Below are positions 7,256 through 15,949 of a DNA stretch of 64,000 nucleotides, piece after piece. Source of the DNA: Ureibacillus xyleni (GTDB taxonomy: Bacteria; Bacillota; Bacilli; Bacillales_A; Planococcaceae); assembly GCF_900217795.1 (NCBI RefSeq), contig NZ_OBMQ01000005.1, positions 124,001 through 188,000 on the forward strand, read 5' to 3'. The first letter of the stretch is position 1; each line of letters opens with the position of its first letter. Position numbers and translations under genes: made by a program. The notes under the pieces are model-generated. The model worked only from the letters and a program-made list of their open reading frames with translations, was not told where the DNA came from and searched no databases.

Positions 7256-8668
7256 TTATACGAGCTTTTCTATCTCAAAATTGTCTTCTAATAACGCCCA
7301 ATTTTGTGGGTATGGGTAGCCTAATGCCCAATAACTGATTCCTTTTAAATTATATTGTTTGGCCATATTAAACTTTGCTTGGGCACTGCGAGCATCTTCA
7401 AACCATACTTCATGACCTTGCCCTTTCTCATCGACATATCGGAAAAATGGCGATTGCGTTGTTTCATCGTATTGGATCGTCGCATTATATCTTGTTGCGC
7501 GGCGAATCGCTTCATGAGGACTAAAGGTTTCTGCGACAGCCCCCTCTCTATGAGGGATTTTCCAATCTCTTGCATAGATTTGAAAACCTAAAAAGATTTT
7601 TTCTGCAGGCATAACAGAAAGTGCATATTCGACTACTCGTCGCATTTGATTTATCGGTGAAATCGCCTGTGGAGAAGCCCCCCTCCATCCCCACTCATAT
7701 GTCATAAGCACCACAAAATCGGCTATTCTACCATGAGCTTCATAGTCATGAGCTGTATATAATAAACCTTCCTGTGCCCCACTTGTTTTTGGTGCTACGG
7801 CTGTTGACACAAAATAGCCTTTTGGGTGTAGGCGATCCACTGCAAGCTGAATAAATTGATTGTAATTTTCACGGTCTCCTGGTTGCACATATTCAAAATC
7901 TATATTTAACCCTTTATATCCTTTGTCCTCCATTACGATAAGAATATTTGCAATTAGCTTTTCACGAATATTAGGGTTTGCTAAAACTTCATGAGCTAAA
8001 TTTGTTCCTACGTCAGTCGTAGAAAGGTTTGTAATTGAAAGCATAGGTGTCACATTTTTAGAACGAGCAGCTTCTAGCATTAGATCCTCTTTAAATGGTT
8101 GAAGCGTACCATCTTCTTTAATCATGTAAGCAAAAGGACTTAAATAGGTTAAAAGGTGGCCAAGTTCATTAACAGTTTGTGTAGCTTCTTCATCCTTCTG
8201 ATACGTATAAGCATTCACTTGGATGGTTGGCCTTTTCCTAGGAATTTGTAGTTGAGTACCAGCAATGATGATATTAGGATTTTGGATTTTGTTAACATTC
8301 ATGATGGCTTGAGCGGTTGTTCTGTACTTATTAGCAATTCGCCATAATGTTTCCCCTAGTTGGACGGTGTGGATGATTGGTGGAATATATAAAGTTGTTC
8401 CTTGAAGAATCGAGTTTGCATTCGTCAATCTATTTGCCATAATGATGGAATTAACAGAAATTCCGTAGTTTTGTGCAATGGTCCATAAATTTTCGCCAAC
8501 TTGAACGGTGTGAATGGCACCAGCTGTAGGAATGACAATTGCTTGGCCGATTAATAATTGATTTGGATTTGGCAGCTGATTAACTTTCATAATATTATCC
8601 ACGCTTACGTTATAGCGGCTTGCAAGTAACCAAAGTGTTTCTCCTTGTCGCACAACATGTACGAGCAC
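7256..8668 (-). CDS. LysM x3 glycoside hydrolase family 18 (SleL/YaaH-type cortex-lytic enzyme)
   Basis: A 470-residue protein with three LysM domains (about residues 2-46, 51-95, 98-142) and a GH18 barrel. The catalytic motif is GLNIDFE at 253-259 with acid E259; the first acidic position of the usual DxxDxDxE is lysine here, as the sequence before it reads YKGLNIDFE. SleL/YaaH proteins are spore-located N-acetylglucosaminidases that act on cortex fragments in germination and normally carry two LysM domains, so three is unusual. Translation starts at GTG 8668 with a GAGGGGG site. It leads the M14 peptidase gene. Confidence 0.85.
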   Translation of the reverse strand: MLVHVVRQGETLWLLASRYNVSVDNIMKVNQLPNPNQLLIGQAIVIPTAGAIHTVQVGENLWTIAQNYGISVNSIIMANRLTNANSILQGTTLYIPPIIHTVQLGETLWRIANKYRTTAQAIMNVNKIQNPNIIIAGTQLQIPRKRPTIQVNAYTYQKDEEATQTVNELGHLLTYLSPFAYMIKEDGTLQPFKEDLMLEAARSKNVTPMLSITNLSTTDVGTNLAHEVLANPNIREKLIANILIVMEDKGYKGLNIDFEYVQPGDRENYNQFIQLAVDRLHPKGYFVSTAVAPKTSGAQEGLLYTAHDYEAHGRIADFVVLMTYEWGWRGASPQAISPINQMRRVVEYALSVMPAEKIFLGFQIYARDWKIPHREGAVAETFSPHEAIRRATRYNATIQYDETTQSPFFRYVDEKGQGHEVWFEDARSAQAKFNMAKQYNLKGISYWALGYPYPQNWALLEDNFEIEKLV

Positions 8669-8682
8669 TACATAGCCCCCTC

Positions 8683-8730
8683 TAAAATATGTTCAATAGA
8701 GTAATATATGAAAGTTTTAAAAAAAGTAGC
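8683..8730 (-). promoter_or_regulatory. Mother-cell (sigma-E/sigma-K type) promoter candidates
   Basis: Read on the minus strand there are two matches to the CATAnnnTA -10 box: CATATATTA at 8710-8702 and CATATTTTA at 8691-8683. An AC dinucleotide lies 15 bp upstream of the first, close to the sigma-K layout. The first leaves room for a short leader before the GAGGGGG ribosome site. This fits a spore cortex-lytic operon. Confidence 0.4.
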
Positions 8731-8844
8731 AGTTAAATTTAAAGAGAAGGAGGGATTACCTATAAATTCGGGGATTTAACTTTGGGTGGCAGGGTTTTAG
8801 TTTTTCATAGAACGACGAATTGTGGGTAGAGGTAAGTACCTGAT

Positions 8845-8880
8845 ATAATAACCGGGCATTGTGGCATACCCGGATTATTA
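8845..8880 (-). terminator. Hairpin downstream of pgeF, possible terminator
   Basis: The inverted repeat TAATAACCGGG (8846-8856) / CCCGG-A-TTATTA (8869-8880) has one bulge. T runs are poor on both strands. The rest of the gap 8711-8906 shows no gene. Confidence 0.4.
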
Positions 8881-8906
8881 GTAATTATTTCATAGGCAAT
8901 ACTATA

Positions 8907-9668
8907 TTACTTCTTTCTCATAATAAAACTCAAATGTCTTCCAGCTTTTTTATCTTCCCGATATGAAAAGCCTTCCAAACTTTTGTAAGTACATGTTAGA
9001 TCGAGTTGAATATTTTCTGATGGGATATCTGCTAGCTCGCATTGCTTCTTCACAGTTTTTTGATTATCTATATGGTACTTTTCCGTTCCATTATTAAAAG
9101 TAATAAAGTCATCAGCATAACCAAGGTTTTTATATTTCAAATATACATCTTCATCTACTTCGAACTTTTCTTGACTAATGGCGGGTCCAAGTATGACATG
9201 AAAACCAGTTGGATTACAATGTTCAACATGTACTAAATGCTGAAACACTTTCCTTGTTATTTCCTTTACTGTTCCTTGCCATCCTGAATGAATAACACCG
9301 ACTAGTCCAGCCGATTCATGATAAAAAATGACAGGAACACAATCTGCAGTAAATGTGCATAATAAAATATTAGGTTCGTAAGTATAAAGTGCATCTGTAT
9401 TATTAATCGCAGTTTCTGTGCTAAGAGCTCCTCTACCGCTATCAGTTACTGTAACTCGGTGGACATTGGCGCTATGGGTTTGGTTCGCACAAACGAATTG
9501 TTCGATGCCACAATTTAAAGTAGATGCTAATTTTAATCGATTTTCAATCACCTGTTGTGGGTTTTCACAAACATGTAAGGCCATATTATTTTGCTCGGGT
9601 TCTGACTCGTCTTTTAGCGTTGTTCCACAAATAAGCAAATGATTATCTAAGTAAAATTTTGATTTCAT
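8907..9668 (-). CDS. pgeF: Peptidoglycan editing factor PgeF / YfiH-type multicopper polyphenol oxidoreductase fold
   Basis: A 253-residue single-domain protein of the PgeF/YlmD/LACC1 family. The metal-binding triad is visible as H65 (ANQTHSANV), C110 (FTADCVPV) and H127 (GVIHSGWQGTV), and the conserved GPAISQEKFEV follows. Family members act on purine nucleosides, and in E. coli PgeF removes L-Ser mis-incorporated into UDP-MurNAc peptides; which activity applies here is not visible. The start ATG has a GGGGTGATG ribosome site. It is a single gene between two hairpins, not next to the cell-division genes that flank ylmD in B. subtilis. Confidence 0.85.
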   Translation of the reverse strand: MKSKFYLDNHLLICGTTLKDESEPEQNNMALHVCENPQQVIENRLKLASTLNCGIEQFVCANQTHSANVHRVTVTDSGRGALSTETAINNTDALYTYEPNILLCTFTADCVPVIFYHESAGLVGVIHSGWQGTVKEITRKVFQHLVHVEHCNPTGFHVILGPAISQEKFEVDEDVYLKYKNLGYADDFITFNNGTEKYHIDNQKTVKKQCELADIPSENIQLDLTCTYKSLEGFSYREDKKAGRHLSFIMRKK

Positions 9669-9696
9669 TTCATCACCCCAATTTCATCATAACATA

Positions 9697-9733
9697 CCCA
9701 AAAAGCCGTCCCAAACATTGGAACGACTTTTTT
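9697..9733 (-). terminator. Terminator of the glucosaminidase gene
   Basis: On the minus strand AAGTCGTTCC pairs with GGGACGGCTT (about 9703-9729, with one G-T pair) around a 7-nt loop, followed by TTTTTT. Confidence 0.8.
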
Positions 9734-9734
9734 A

Positions 9735-11450
9735 TTAGTGTGTAGGTACGATTTCTACATTATCTACTACTGTATATAAATCTGTACCACTAGTTGATAA
9801 TTCAGAAATCACACGGTACCAATCTAGATTTTCAGATGGCGTATTTGATATAGTGATCGGCATTTTATCTAAGCGTTTAATTGAACCATAAACTAAATAC
9901 TGATATGCGCGGTTCGACGGATTATTTTTAACAATTGGCTCAGTTCGAACACTAACTTGTTCAGTTGTTGTAATGCCAACTTGATACTTTTTGTAATCTT
10001 TGCCGCCGAGTTTTTTATCAGTACTATACATATGGCCCGCTGTTTTTGCTCCCCAATAAGGATCTGTTGCATAACGAACATTCATGCCAATCATTTTATT
10101 CCCTAAAGCAACCCCGTTATATTGGAAGGCATCCATTTTAAGTGGGTTAAAATAAGTTGAGTTTATGCTGCTGATAAAATCGTTAATATTTTTCTCTACT
10201 GAAGTGAAAAACTTCTTAGAGTTCTTGTCTACTACCGATGAACAAGAATCATCATGATCAGGAACGTTTAGACCAAATAAGTTGTTATAGTATTGAGCAT
10301 GACAACTCATTCCATAGTCGCTTTCGTGGATTGCAAGGGCAAGGATGAATAACGCATTAACACGATGTTCTTTTTCAATAGTCTTTAATGTGTTTCCAAG
10401 TCCTTTTAATTTGCTTTTCGTTGTTGCGTTCGCATATCTTGCTGCACCTGAATTTTGTCTTTCTTGGAGTGCACTTGCAATATACTGATCTAACTGTGCT
10501 GCCGTATAGCTAGTAGGAACACGCGGAGACATGTATTGGAAATAGGAATAGCTTTTACCTACAAATTTCCCGTTAGCATCATAGAAGTTAATTCCATCCA
10601 TGCTATAATACTTTTCGCCATTTGTCATGAAAGTGGGTTTTTCACCAATTAAATAAGCACCATCATATTTTCCTGAAAGAGGACGATATACGTAATGATA
10701 TAATCCTGTACTATTAGCTGAATAATAGGATTTCACATTGGGTGCAGGCGTAAGTTTTACATCTCCATGCTTCACATACATTTCTTGACCAGCTACATTG
10801 ACCTTCACATAGTCTTCGTTTGAGTCTACATAGGCTAATTCATTATTTTCTGCAATTCCACCGTAATCCTTTTTGAAAGTTGGATCACCATAATAAACTG
10901 TCATAACTTTAGTAGAAACGAAACCACTAGGAATTTTTAAATATTCGCCATTTTGCATAATTCCTTGATTTGATTTTAAATTGGCATTTGCTTGTTCAAA
11001 AGTTTCATAGTTTGCTACTTTTGTAGAAGTGCCATTTGGTTGTATAGCCACAACGGAGTATCCTTCAGTAATTTTAAATGGTTTTGCAATTGCTTGTTTC
11101 AAAGTTTTATTCTGGTTATTTACCATTCCAGAAACGGCTTTCGTAATATGTAATGTGTAGGTTTGACCAAGTTCGTAGCCTTCACTAGGAGGATGAACTG
11201 TTACGATTTTTTCGTTAATAGAATACGTAACATCTTGTTTTACGTTTTGACTATTTGTCACATAAATAGTGTTCTGATTGACAGTATTCTTGTCAACAGG
11301 GTTGTTAAACGTAATTTTCCACTCTTTGTTGGTAGGCACATTTTCAACCTTTTCAGATAGGTTTGATGCACTAGCATTCGATGGAATTATTAGGAATAGT
11401 GCCGTTAGAAGTAAACAAATAAACTTCCATTGCTTTTTAAATTTAAGCAT
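9735..11450 (-). CDS. Secreted N-acetylglucosaminidase (GH73) with N-terminal Ig-like domain
   Basis: A 571-residue exported wall hydrolase. Residues 1-28 are a signal peptide ending in ASA. Residues about 34-128 form an SbsA/Big_5-type Ig-like domain (WKITFNNPVDKNTV, then KIVTVHPP). A linker with SH3-like stretches follows, and a GH73 domain covers about 335-480 with catalytic-type E376 in 'ALAIHESDYGMS' and the downstream YATDPYWG motif. The C-terminal 90 residues look like a bacterial SH3 wall-binding domain. It probably cleaves GlcNAc-MurNAc bonds in autolysis or cell separation. It is a single gene. Confidence 0.82.
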   Translation of the reverse strand: MLKFKKQWKFICLLLTALFLIIPSNASASNLSEKVENVPTNKEWKITFNNPVDKNTVNQNTIYVTNSQNVKQDVTYSINEKIVTVHPPSEGYELGQTYTLHITKAVSGMVNNQNKTLKQAIAKPFKITEGYSVVAIQPNGTSTKVANYETFEQANANLKSNQGIMQNGEYLKIPSGFVSTKVMTVYYGDPTFKKDYGGIAENNELAYVDSNEDYVKVNVAGQEMYVKHGDVKLTPAPNVKSYYSANSTGLYHYVYRPLSGKYDGAYLIGEKPTFMTNGEKYYSMDGINFYDANGKFVGKSYSYFQYMSPRVPTSYTAAQLDQYIASALQERQNSGAARYANATTKSKLKGLGNTLKTIEKEHRVNALFILALAIHESDYGMSCHAQYYNNLFGLNVPDHDDSCSSVVDKNSKKFFTSVEKNINDFISSINSTYFNPLKMDAFQYNGVALGNKMIGMNVRYATDPYWGAKTAGHMYSTDKKLGGKDYKKYQVGITTTEQVSVRTEPIVKNNPSNRAYQYLVYGSIKRLDKMPITISNTPSENLDWYRVISELSTSGTDLYTVVDNVEIVPTH

Positions 11451-11816
11451 AAGTTAACCATCTCCTTTCTATTAATATTCTATCATTATAGCAGTTAAGG
11501 AAACTATTAATATAATCTGGCAATGTTTGGTTCCCCTCTATTTTCTAATTATATAGATTGATAGATTATTAATAAAATTTTTCGCTCAAAATTTTGGTAA
11601 GTTACTCTAATTTACTAACAGAAAAAATTACCAAACTAAATATTATTTCATGTATAACAATTATTGCGCTTAAACAAACTTTGATAATTTAGGGTTTCAA
11701 GATTAATTGTTAATAAACGTAACGATTTCGTAACAATATAACCAATATTTGCGGGGTTAAATTTTATAGAAAACTATTTTAGTATAAAGGTACAACAAAC
11801 AGGAAGGATTGATACG
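11451..11816. promoter_or_regulatory. 366-bp intergenic region between two divergent wall genes
   Basis: Very AT-rich, with no plausible frame. It must hold promoters for both the glucosaminidase (minus) and the CAP protein (plus). The only ordered element seen is the CGTAAC direct repeat at 11718-11734. No convincing -35/-10 pair with good spacing was found. Confidence 0.6.
11718..11734 (+). promoter_or_regulatory. WalR-like direct repeat
   Basis: CGTAAC-GATTT-CGTAAC: two identical hexamers separated by 5 bp. The WalR (YycF) box is TGTWAH-N5-TGTWAH, so each half differs only at the first base. It lies about 80 bp before a cell-wall-associated gene, the class of target WalR controls. Confidence 0.4.
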
Positions 11817-12428
11817 ATGTTTAACCAATTGAAAAAAGGCGTTATGGCAACTATTCTTGGAGCATCTTTATTAATACCGGTAACTGCATTAGCAGCTAAT
11901 TCATCATATACAGTAACTTCAGGGGATACTCTTTGGAAAATAGCAGTAAAAACTCAAACAGGTGTTCAAGAATTAATCAATGTAAATCCACAACTTGCAA
12001 ATCCAAACTTAATTTATCCAGGTCAAAAAATTAACGTACCAGAACAAGAAGGACAAGCAGTTGAGACAGAAGTTGTTCGTTTAGTAAATGTTGAGAGAGC
12101 GAAAGTTGGACTTCCAGCATTAAAAAGTGATTGGGAAGTAGCTCGTGTAGCAGAAGATAAATCACAGGATATGGCAGACAAAAATTACTTTAACCACACT
12201 AGCCCAACTTATGGTTCACCATTTACGATGTTGAAAAACTATGGCATTAACTATCGCTCAGCAGGGGAGAATATTGCACAAGGCCAACGTACAGCAGCAG
12301 AAGTTGTGAATGCTTGGATGAATAGTTCAGGTCACAGAGCAAATATTTTAAACAAAAACTTTACTCATATTGGTGTTGGTTATGTAGCAGATGGCCATTA
12401 CTGGACACAAATGTTTATTCAAAAATAG
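11817..12428 (+). CDS. Secreted LysM-CAP (SCP/PR1) domain protein, YkwD-like
   Basis: A 203-residue protein with a signal peptide (1-27, ending ALA), one LysM domain (about 31-74, YTVTSGDTLWKIA) and a CAP domain (about 82-203). The CAP metal/cleft residues are present: NHTSP, GENIAQG and SGHRANILN, ending in HYWTQMFIQK. CAP proteins of this YkwD type occur in many Bacillales and in spore coats; their activity is unclear. The LysM domain anchors it to peptidoglycan. The start has an AGGAAGG site. It is closed by its own terminator. Confidence 0.85.
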   Translation: MFNQLKKGVMATILGASLLIPVTALAANSSYTVTSGDTLWKIAVKTQTGVQELINVNPQLANPNLIYPGQKINVPEQEGQAVETEVVRLVNVERAKVGLPALKSDWEVARVAEDKSQDMADKNYFNHTSPTYGSPFTMLKNYGINYRSAGENIAQGQRTAAEVVNAWMNSSGHRANILNKNFTHIGVGYVADGHYWTQMFIQK

Positions 12429-12437
12429 TAACAAATG

Positions 12438-12472
12438 TACGTCGGGAACAAATTGTTCTCGGCGTTTTTTTA
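12438..12472 (+). terminator. Terminator of the CAP gene
   Basis: ACGTCGGGAAC pairs with GTTCTCGGCGT around a short loop and is followed by TTTTTTT. Confidence 0.8.
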
Positions 12473-12540
12473 ATAGCAAGTTAAATGCTAAAATAATCAT
12501 AAAATGATTCACCAGAAAGAATGAAATCTTCCATGAATAA

Positions 12541-12708
12541 TTTTTTGTACCACTACATGAGAAAGCAATTGAGACAGCAAAAGCAGTAGGTATAGTGGAA
12601 ATTAAACGGGACAAGAAGAAAAGTAGTTCCCTAAACGCTTACGAAACTATTCAAAAAGAAGTTGATAAAGGTAGGGTTGGTTTTAAACGTAAATATGTAA
12701 GATGTTAA
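12541..12708 (+). pseudogene. Open fragment without start, probable gene remnant
   Basis: Between the stop at 12538-12540 and the TAA at 12706-12708 there is a 55-codon frame with no ATG, GTG or TTG near its beginning and no ribosome site. It reads 'FFVPLHEKAIETAKAVGIVE', then a lysine- and serine-rich stretch, and ends 'GRVGFKRKYVRC'. The composition looks like real protein rather than noise, so it is probably the 3' remnant of a lost gene. I do not recognise the family. Confidence 0.35.
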
Positions 12709-12721
12709 TGCTCTTTTCAAC

Positions 12722-12762
12722 AAAAAAAGGTGTCCCACTATTTGAGTGAGACACCTTTTTGA
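12722..12762 (-). terminator. Terminator of the RND exporter gene
   Basis: AAAAGGTGTC pairs with GACACCTTTT across a 15-nt loop. A and T runs on both sides make it usable from either direction; the exporter ends directly at it. Confidence 0.85.
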
Positions 12763-15700
12763 TTAATCCTCTTGTATTTCTTTACGGTTTTTCTTAAGCA
12801 TTTTAGAAAGGATTTCGTAAACGATTGGTACAACAACTAATGTCAATAATGTAGAACTTAGTAAACCGCCAATTACTGTGATTGCTAAGTCTTTTGACAT
12901 TAAACCGCCACCGCCGCCGAATCCAATTGCCATTGGTAACATTGCACCGATTGTTGCAATGGCTGTCATTAAGATTGGTCGTAAACGTGTAGCCCCTGCT
13001 TCTAAGATGGCTTCACGCATTGAAAGTCCGTCACGTTCCATATGAATGATTCGGTCTACCAATACAATAGCGTTTGTTACAACGATACCAATTAACATTA
13101 ATAGCCCCATCATTACTTGAACGGAAATTGTATGTCCTGTAATGAAAAGACCAACAAATGCACCGATGACTGTAAATGGTAATGAGAATAAAATTGAGAA
13201 TGGAGCTAACCCTTCACCAAATGTTACAACTAATACAAAGTATACAATACCGATTGCTGCAATCATTGCAACACCAAGTTGAGTGAATGTTTCAGCCATA
13301 TCTGCTGCAACACCAGCTACCCCTGTTGTTACACCTTTTGGTAAGTCAAGTTTGTCAATCTTCTTATCTGCTGCTTGTGACGCTTCAGAAATATCATCCC
13401 CAACAACAGTACCAGAAACCGTTGCATAGTATTCGCCTTTAGAACGGTTTAATGTATTAAGAGTTGTGCCTTTTTCTAAAGTAACAAGCTCTGATAAAGG
13501 CATCGTAGTACCAATACCTGTTTCAATTTCGATATCTAGCATTTCTTCTAACGTTTTTGGTGTAGCTTTTGCTTTACGTTGAATGATTACATCAATATCA
13601 TTTCCGTCTGATTCAACGGTAGATAGAACTTCTTTACTTCCTTTATCCGAAAGTGCCATTACGATTTGACCAGTTGTTAAGCCATATTGTAAAACGTGTT
13701 TTTGATCCACTTTGAAGACATTTTCTACATATGGGTCTTCGGCATCACTTGAGATATCTTCTAAGTTTTTCACACCTACCAAAGCATCTTCTACTTGGTC
13801 AACTGCTTTCATTAAGTCATCTAAATCTTCACTATAAAGAGTATAGCTGATTTCATTTGATGACATGGACATAGAAGTGAAGTTTTGGGATTTCCATTCA
13901 CCAGATTGGCCGATGTTAAATACGTATTCCTCTACTTCTTCCCGTGCCTCTGGGAAGTTTTCCATATCTGGGTCAAAGATTAGGTACATTAATGCACCGC
14001 CTCCTCCACCACCCATCATCATTGCGGTAGGATCAGCATTTTCAGAATCTGTTACAGATAATTGAAGAATGTCAATATCTTTACGTTTCATTAATTCTTT
14101 TTCTACTTCTTCAATGTTTGTTAACGTTTCTTCTTTTAGTTCTCCTGCTGCAGGTGTGTATGTTAAGTACATTACCTTTTCTTCAGCAGCTCCCATGAAA
14201 CTAAAACCAATTAAAGGTGTAAGGGCAAGAGAACCAACTAATAAAATGATAGCGATTAGAGAAGTGATAATCTTATGATTTAACGTTTTTTCTAATACGC
14301 CTTTATACCATAATGCAAGTTTGCCAACTTCTTTGTGACTACTTTCTGTTTTCTCTCCGTATAATTTTTTACGGAATAAGAAATGAGAAAGTGCAGGAAC
14401 GATTGTAATTGCTACGAGTAGTGAAGCCCCTAATGCAAAGGTCATTGTTAATGCAAATGGCATAAACAATTCTCCAACCATGCCTCCAACAAAAATAAGT
14501 GGTGCGAATACTGCAACCGTTACGATTGTTGAAGCTAAAATTGGTTTGAACATCTCTATTGTTGCCTCACGAATTAATGCGCGGCCGCGTAGTTTTTCTT
14601 CTCTTAAGTGCATACGACGATAGATGTTTTCCACCACTACAATGGAGTCGTCGATTACACGACCAATTGCTACCGTAACGGCACCTAATGTCATGATGTT
14701 TAATGTAATATCCATCCAGTGTAACAATAATAATGCCATAAAGATTGAAACCGGAATGGAGATAATTGAAATAATAGTTGATTTAAAGTCACGTAGGAAT
14801 AGTAAAATGATTAATACAGCAATTAAACCACCAAACACAGCCTTTTCAACCATTGAGAATACAGATTCCTCAATCGGTTCACCTTGGTCAAGAGAAATGT
14901 CGACGATTAACCCATCAATCTTCTTTTCTTCCTCTTTAATTAAATCTTTTACTGCATTTACAACTGTTACAGTGTTTGCTTCTTGACCTTTAACGATTTG
15001 AATAGCAATTGCGTCTTCACCATTTGTACGTGAAACAGATTGAACTTTTCCTACTGTTTCGATTTTAGCGATATCAGCTAGTCTTACGAAAGGAACTGGG
15101 TTTTCAGCAGACGGTGTTACGGGAATCAGCATTTCTTTTAATTCATCAACTGTTTTAAACTTGCCATCAATCGCAATAGCTTCTTCCCCTTCTACAAATT
15201 CATAAAGACCAAGAGAAAGTGCCATATCACTTGCTTGAACCATTTGTTTTACTGTATCTTCAGTTAGGCCAAGTGTAGCCATTTTTTCTTCGTCATATGT
15301 GAAATTTACTTCTTCGATGTGTTGTCCTGTAATTGTTGCAGAAGCAACACCGTCGATTTTTTGAATTTTCGGTAATAATACATCTTCAACTGTTGACGTT
15401 AAATCAACAATATCTTCTTCTGAACTACTAACGGATAATGCAATTACTGGCATCATATTCATGCTGATTGCCATTACAGTAGGTTCTTCTACAACTTCTG
15501 GTAATTTTACATTATCTAAAGCAGACTCTAATTGGCGCTTTTTTTCATCCATATCTACGCCATATTCATACTCTATTTGAACTTGAGAGACGTTTGATGA
15601 AGAACTTGAGAATACAGCTTTTACATCTTCAAGACTTTCAACAGCCTTCTCCATCGGTATAGATACTTCATTCATCACTTGTTCTGGAGTAGCACCTGGA

Positions 15701-15855
15701 TAAATACCCATGACAATTAAGTATGGTATAGAAATATCAGGTATGGACTCCATTTTCATACGCGTACCTGAATAAATACCCGATACTGTAATGATGATCG
15801 TCAATAACCATACAGCAAGTTTATTTTTCAGGACGAAATTAACTAAACCTTTCAC
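12763..15855 (-). CDS. RND family efflux transporter, SwrC/AcrB-like
   Basis: About 1030 residues with the RND plan: TM1, a large extracytoplasmic loop, TM2-6, a second large loop, TM8-12. The proton-relay aspartates are visible in 'AIGRVIDDSIVVVENI' (around residue 410). A glycine-rich insertion (MMMGGGGGGALM) lies in the second periplasmic-type loop. The closest known type is SwrC (YerP) of B. subtilis, which exports surfactin and other amphiphiles. I prefer the GTG at 15855, preceded by AGGTG and giving 'MKGLVNFVLKNKLAVWLL', which fits family N-termini; an ATG at 15873 has no ribosome site. It is divergent from a TetR gene that probably represses it. Confidence 0.88.
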   Translation of the reverse strand: MKGLVNFVLKNKLAVWLLTIIITVSGIYSGTRMKMESIPDISIPYLIVMGIYPGATPEQVMNEVSIPMEKAVESLEDVKAVFSSSSSNVSQVQIEYEYGVDMDEKKRQLESALDNVKLPEVVEEPTVMAISMNMMPVIALSVSSSEEDIVDLTSTVEDVLLPKIQKIDGVASATITGQHIEEVNFTYDEEKMATLGLTEDTVKQMVQASDMALSLGLYEFVEGEEAIAIDGKFKTVDELKEMLIPVTPSAENPVPFVRLADIAKIETVGKVQSVSRTNGEDAIAIQIVKGQEANTVTVVNAVKDLIKEEEKKIDGLIVDISLDQGEPIEESVFSMVEKAVFGGLIAVLIILLFLRDFKSTIISIISIPVSIFMALLLLHWMDITLNIMTLGAVTVAIGRVIDDSIVVVENIYRRMHLREEKLRGRALIREATIEMFKPILASTIVTVAVFAPLIFVGGMVGELFMPFALTMTFALGASLLVAITIVPALSHFLFRKKLYGEKTESSHKEVGKLALWYKGVLEKTLNHKIITSLIAIILLVGSLALTPLIGFSFMGAAEEKVMYLTYTPAAGELKEETLTNIEEVEKELMKRKDIDILQLSVTDSENADPTAMMMGGGGGGALMYLIFDPDMENFPEAREEVEEYVFNIGQSGEWKSQNFTSMSMSSNEISYTLYSEDLDDLMKAVDQVEDALVGVKNLEDISSDAEDPYVENVFKVDQKHVLQYGLTTGQIVMALSDKGSKEVLSTVESDGNDIDVIIQRKAKATPKTLEEMLDIEIETGIGTTMPLSELVTLEKGTTLNTLNRSKGEYYATVSGTVVGDDISEASQAADKKIDKLDLPKGVTTGVAGVAADMAETFTQLGVAMIAAIGIVYFVLVVTFGEGLAPFSILFSLPFTVIGAFVGLFITGHTISVQVMMGLLMLIGIVVTNAIVLVDRIIHMERDGLSMREAILEAGATRLRPILMTAIATIGAMLPMAIGFGGGGGLMSKDLAITVIGGLLSSTLLTLVVVPIVYEILSKMLKKNRKEIQED

Positions 15856-15894
15856 TATTACACCTGCCCTCATTTGACTCTTGTGTTTCCGTTA

Positions 15895-15930
15895 TTTATA
15901 CTAATGACTAATTGGTCAGTTGTCAATGAA
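15895..15930 (-). promoter_or_regulatory. Promoter and TetR-type operator of the RND exporter
   Basis: On the minus strand a perfect TTGACA (15926-15921) is followed after 17 bp by TAGTAT, near a TATAAA. Between -35 and -10 lies the near-palindrome TGACTAATTGGTCA (15905-15918; mismatches only at positions 5 and 10). A repressor bound there would block both this promoter and the leader of the divergent TetR gene. Confidence 0.55.
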
Positions 15931-15949
15931 TGAGTAGGAGTGTTTACAA

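Noticed and set aside
8708-8779. Short plus-strand frame of 23 codons starting MKVLKK
   Set aside because: It begins inside the sporulation promoter of the opposite strand and has no ribosome site.
13865-14986. Plus-strand frames inside the RND gene
   Set aside because: Shadow frames of a well-supported coding sequence.
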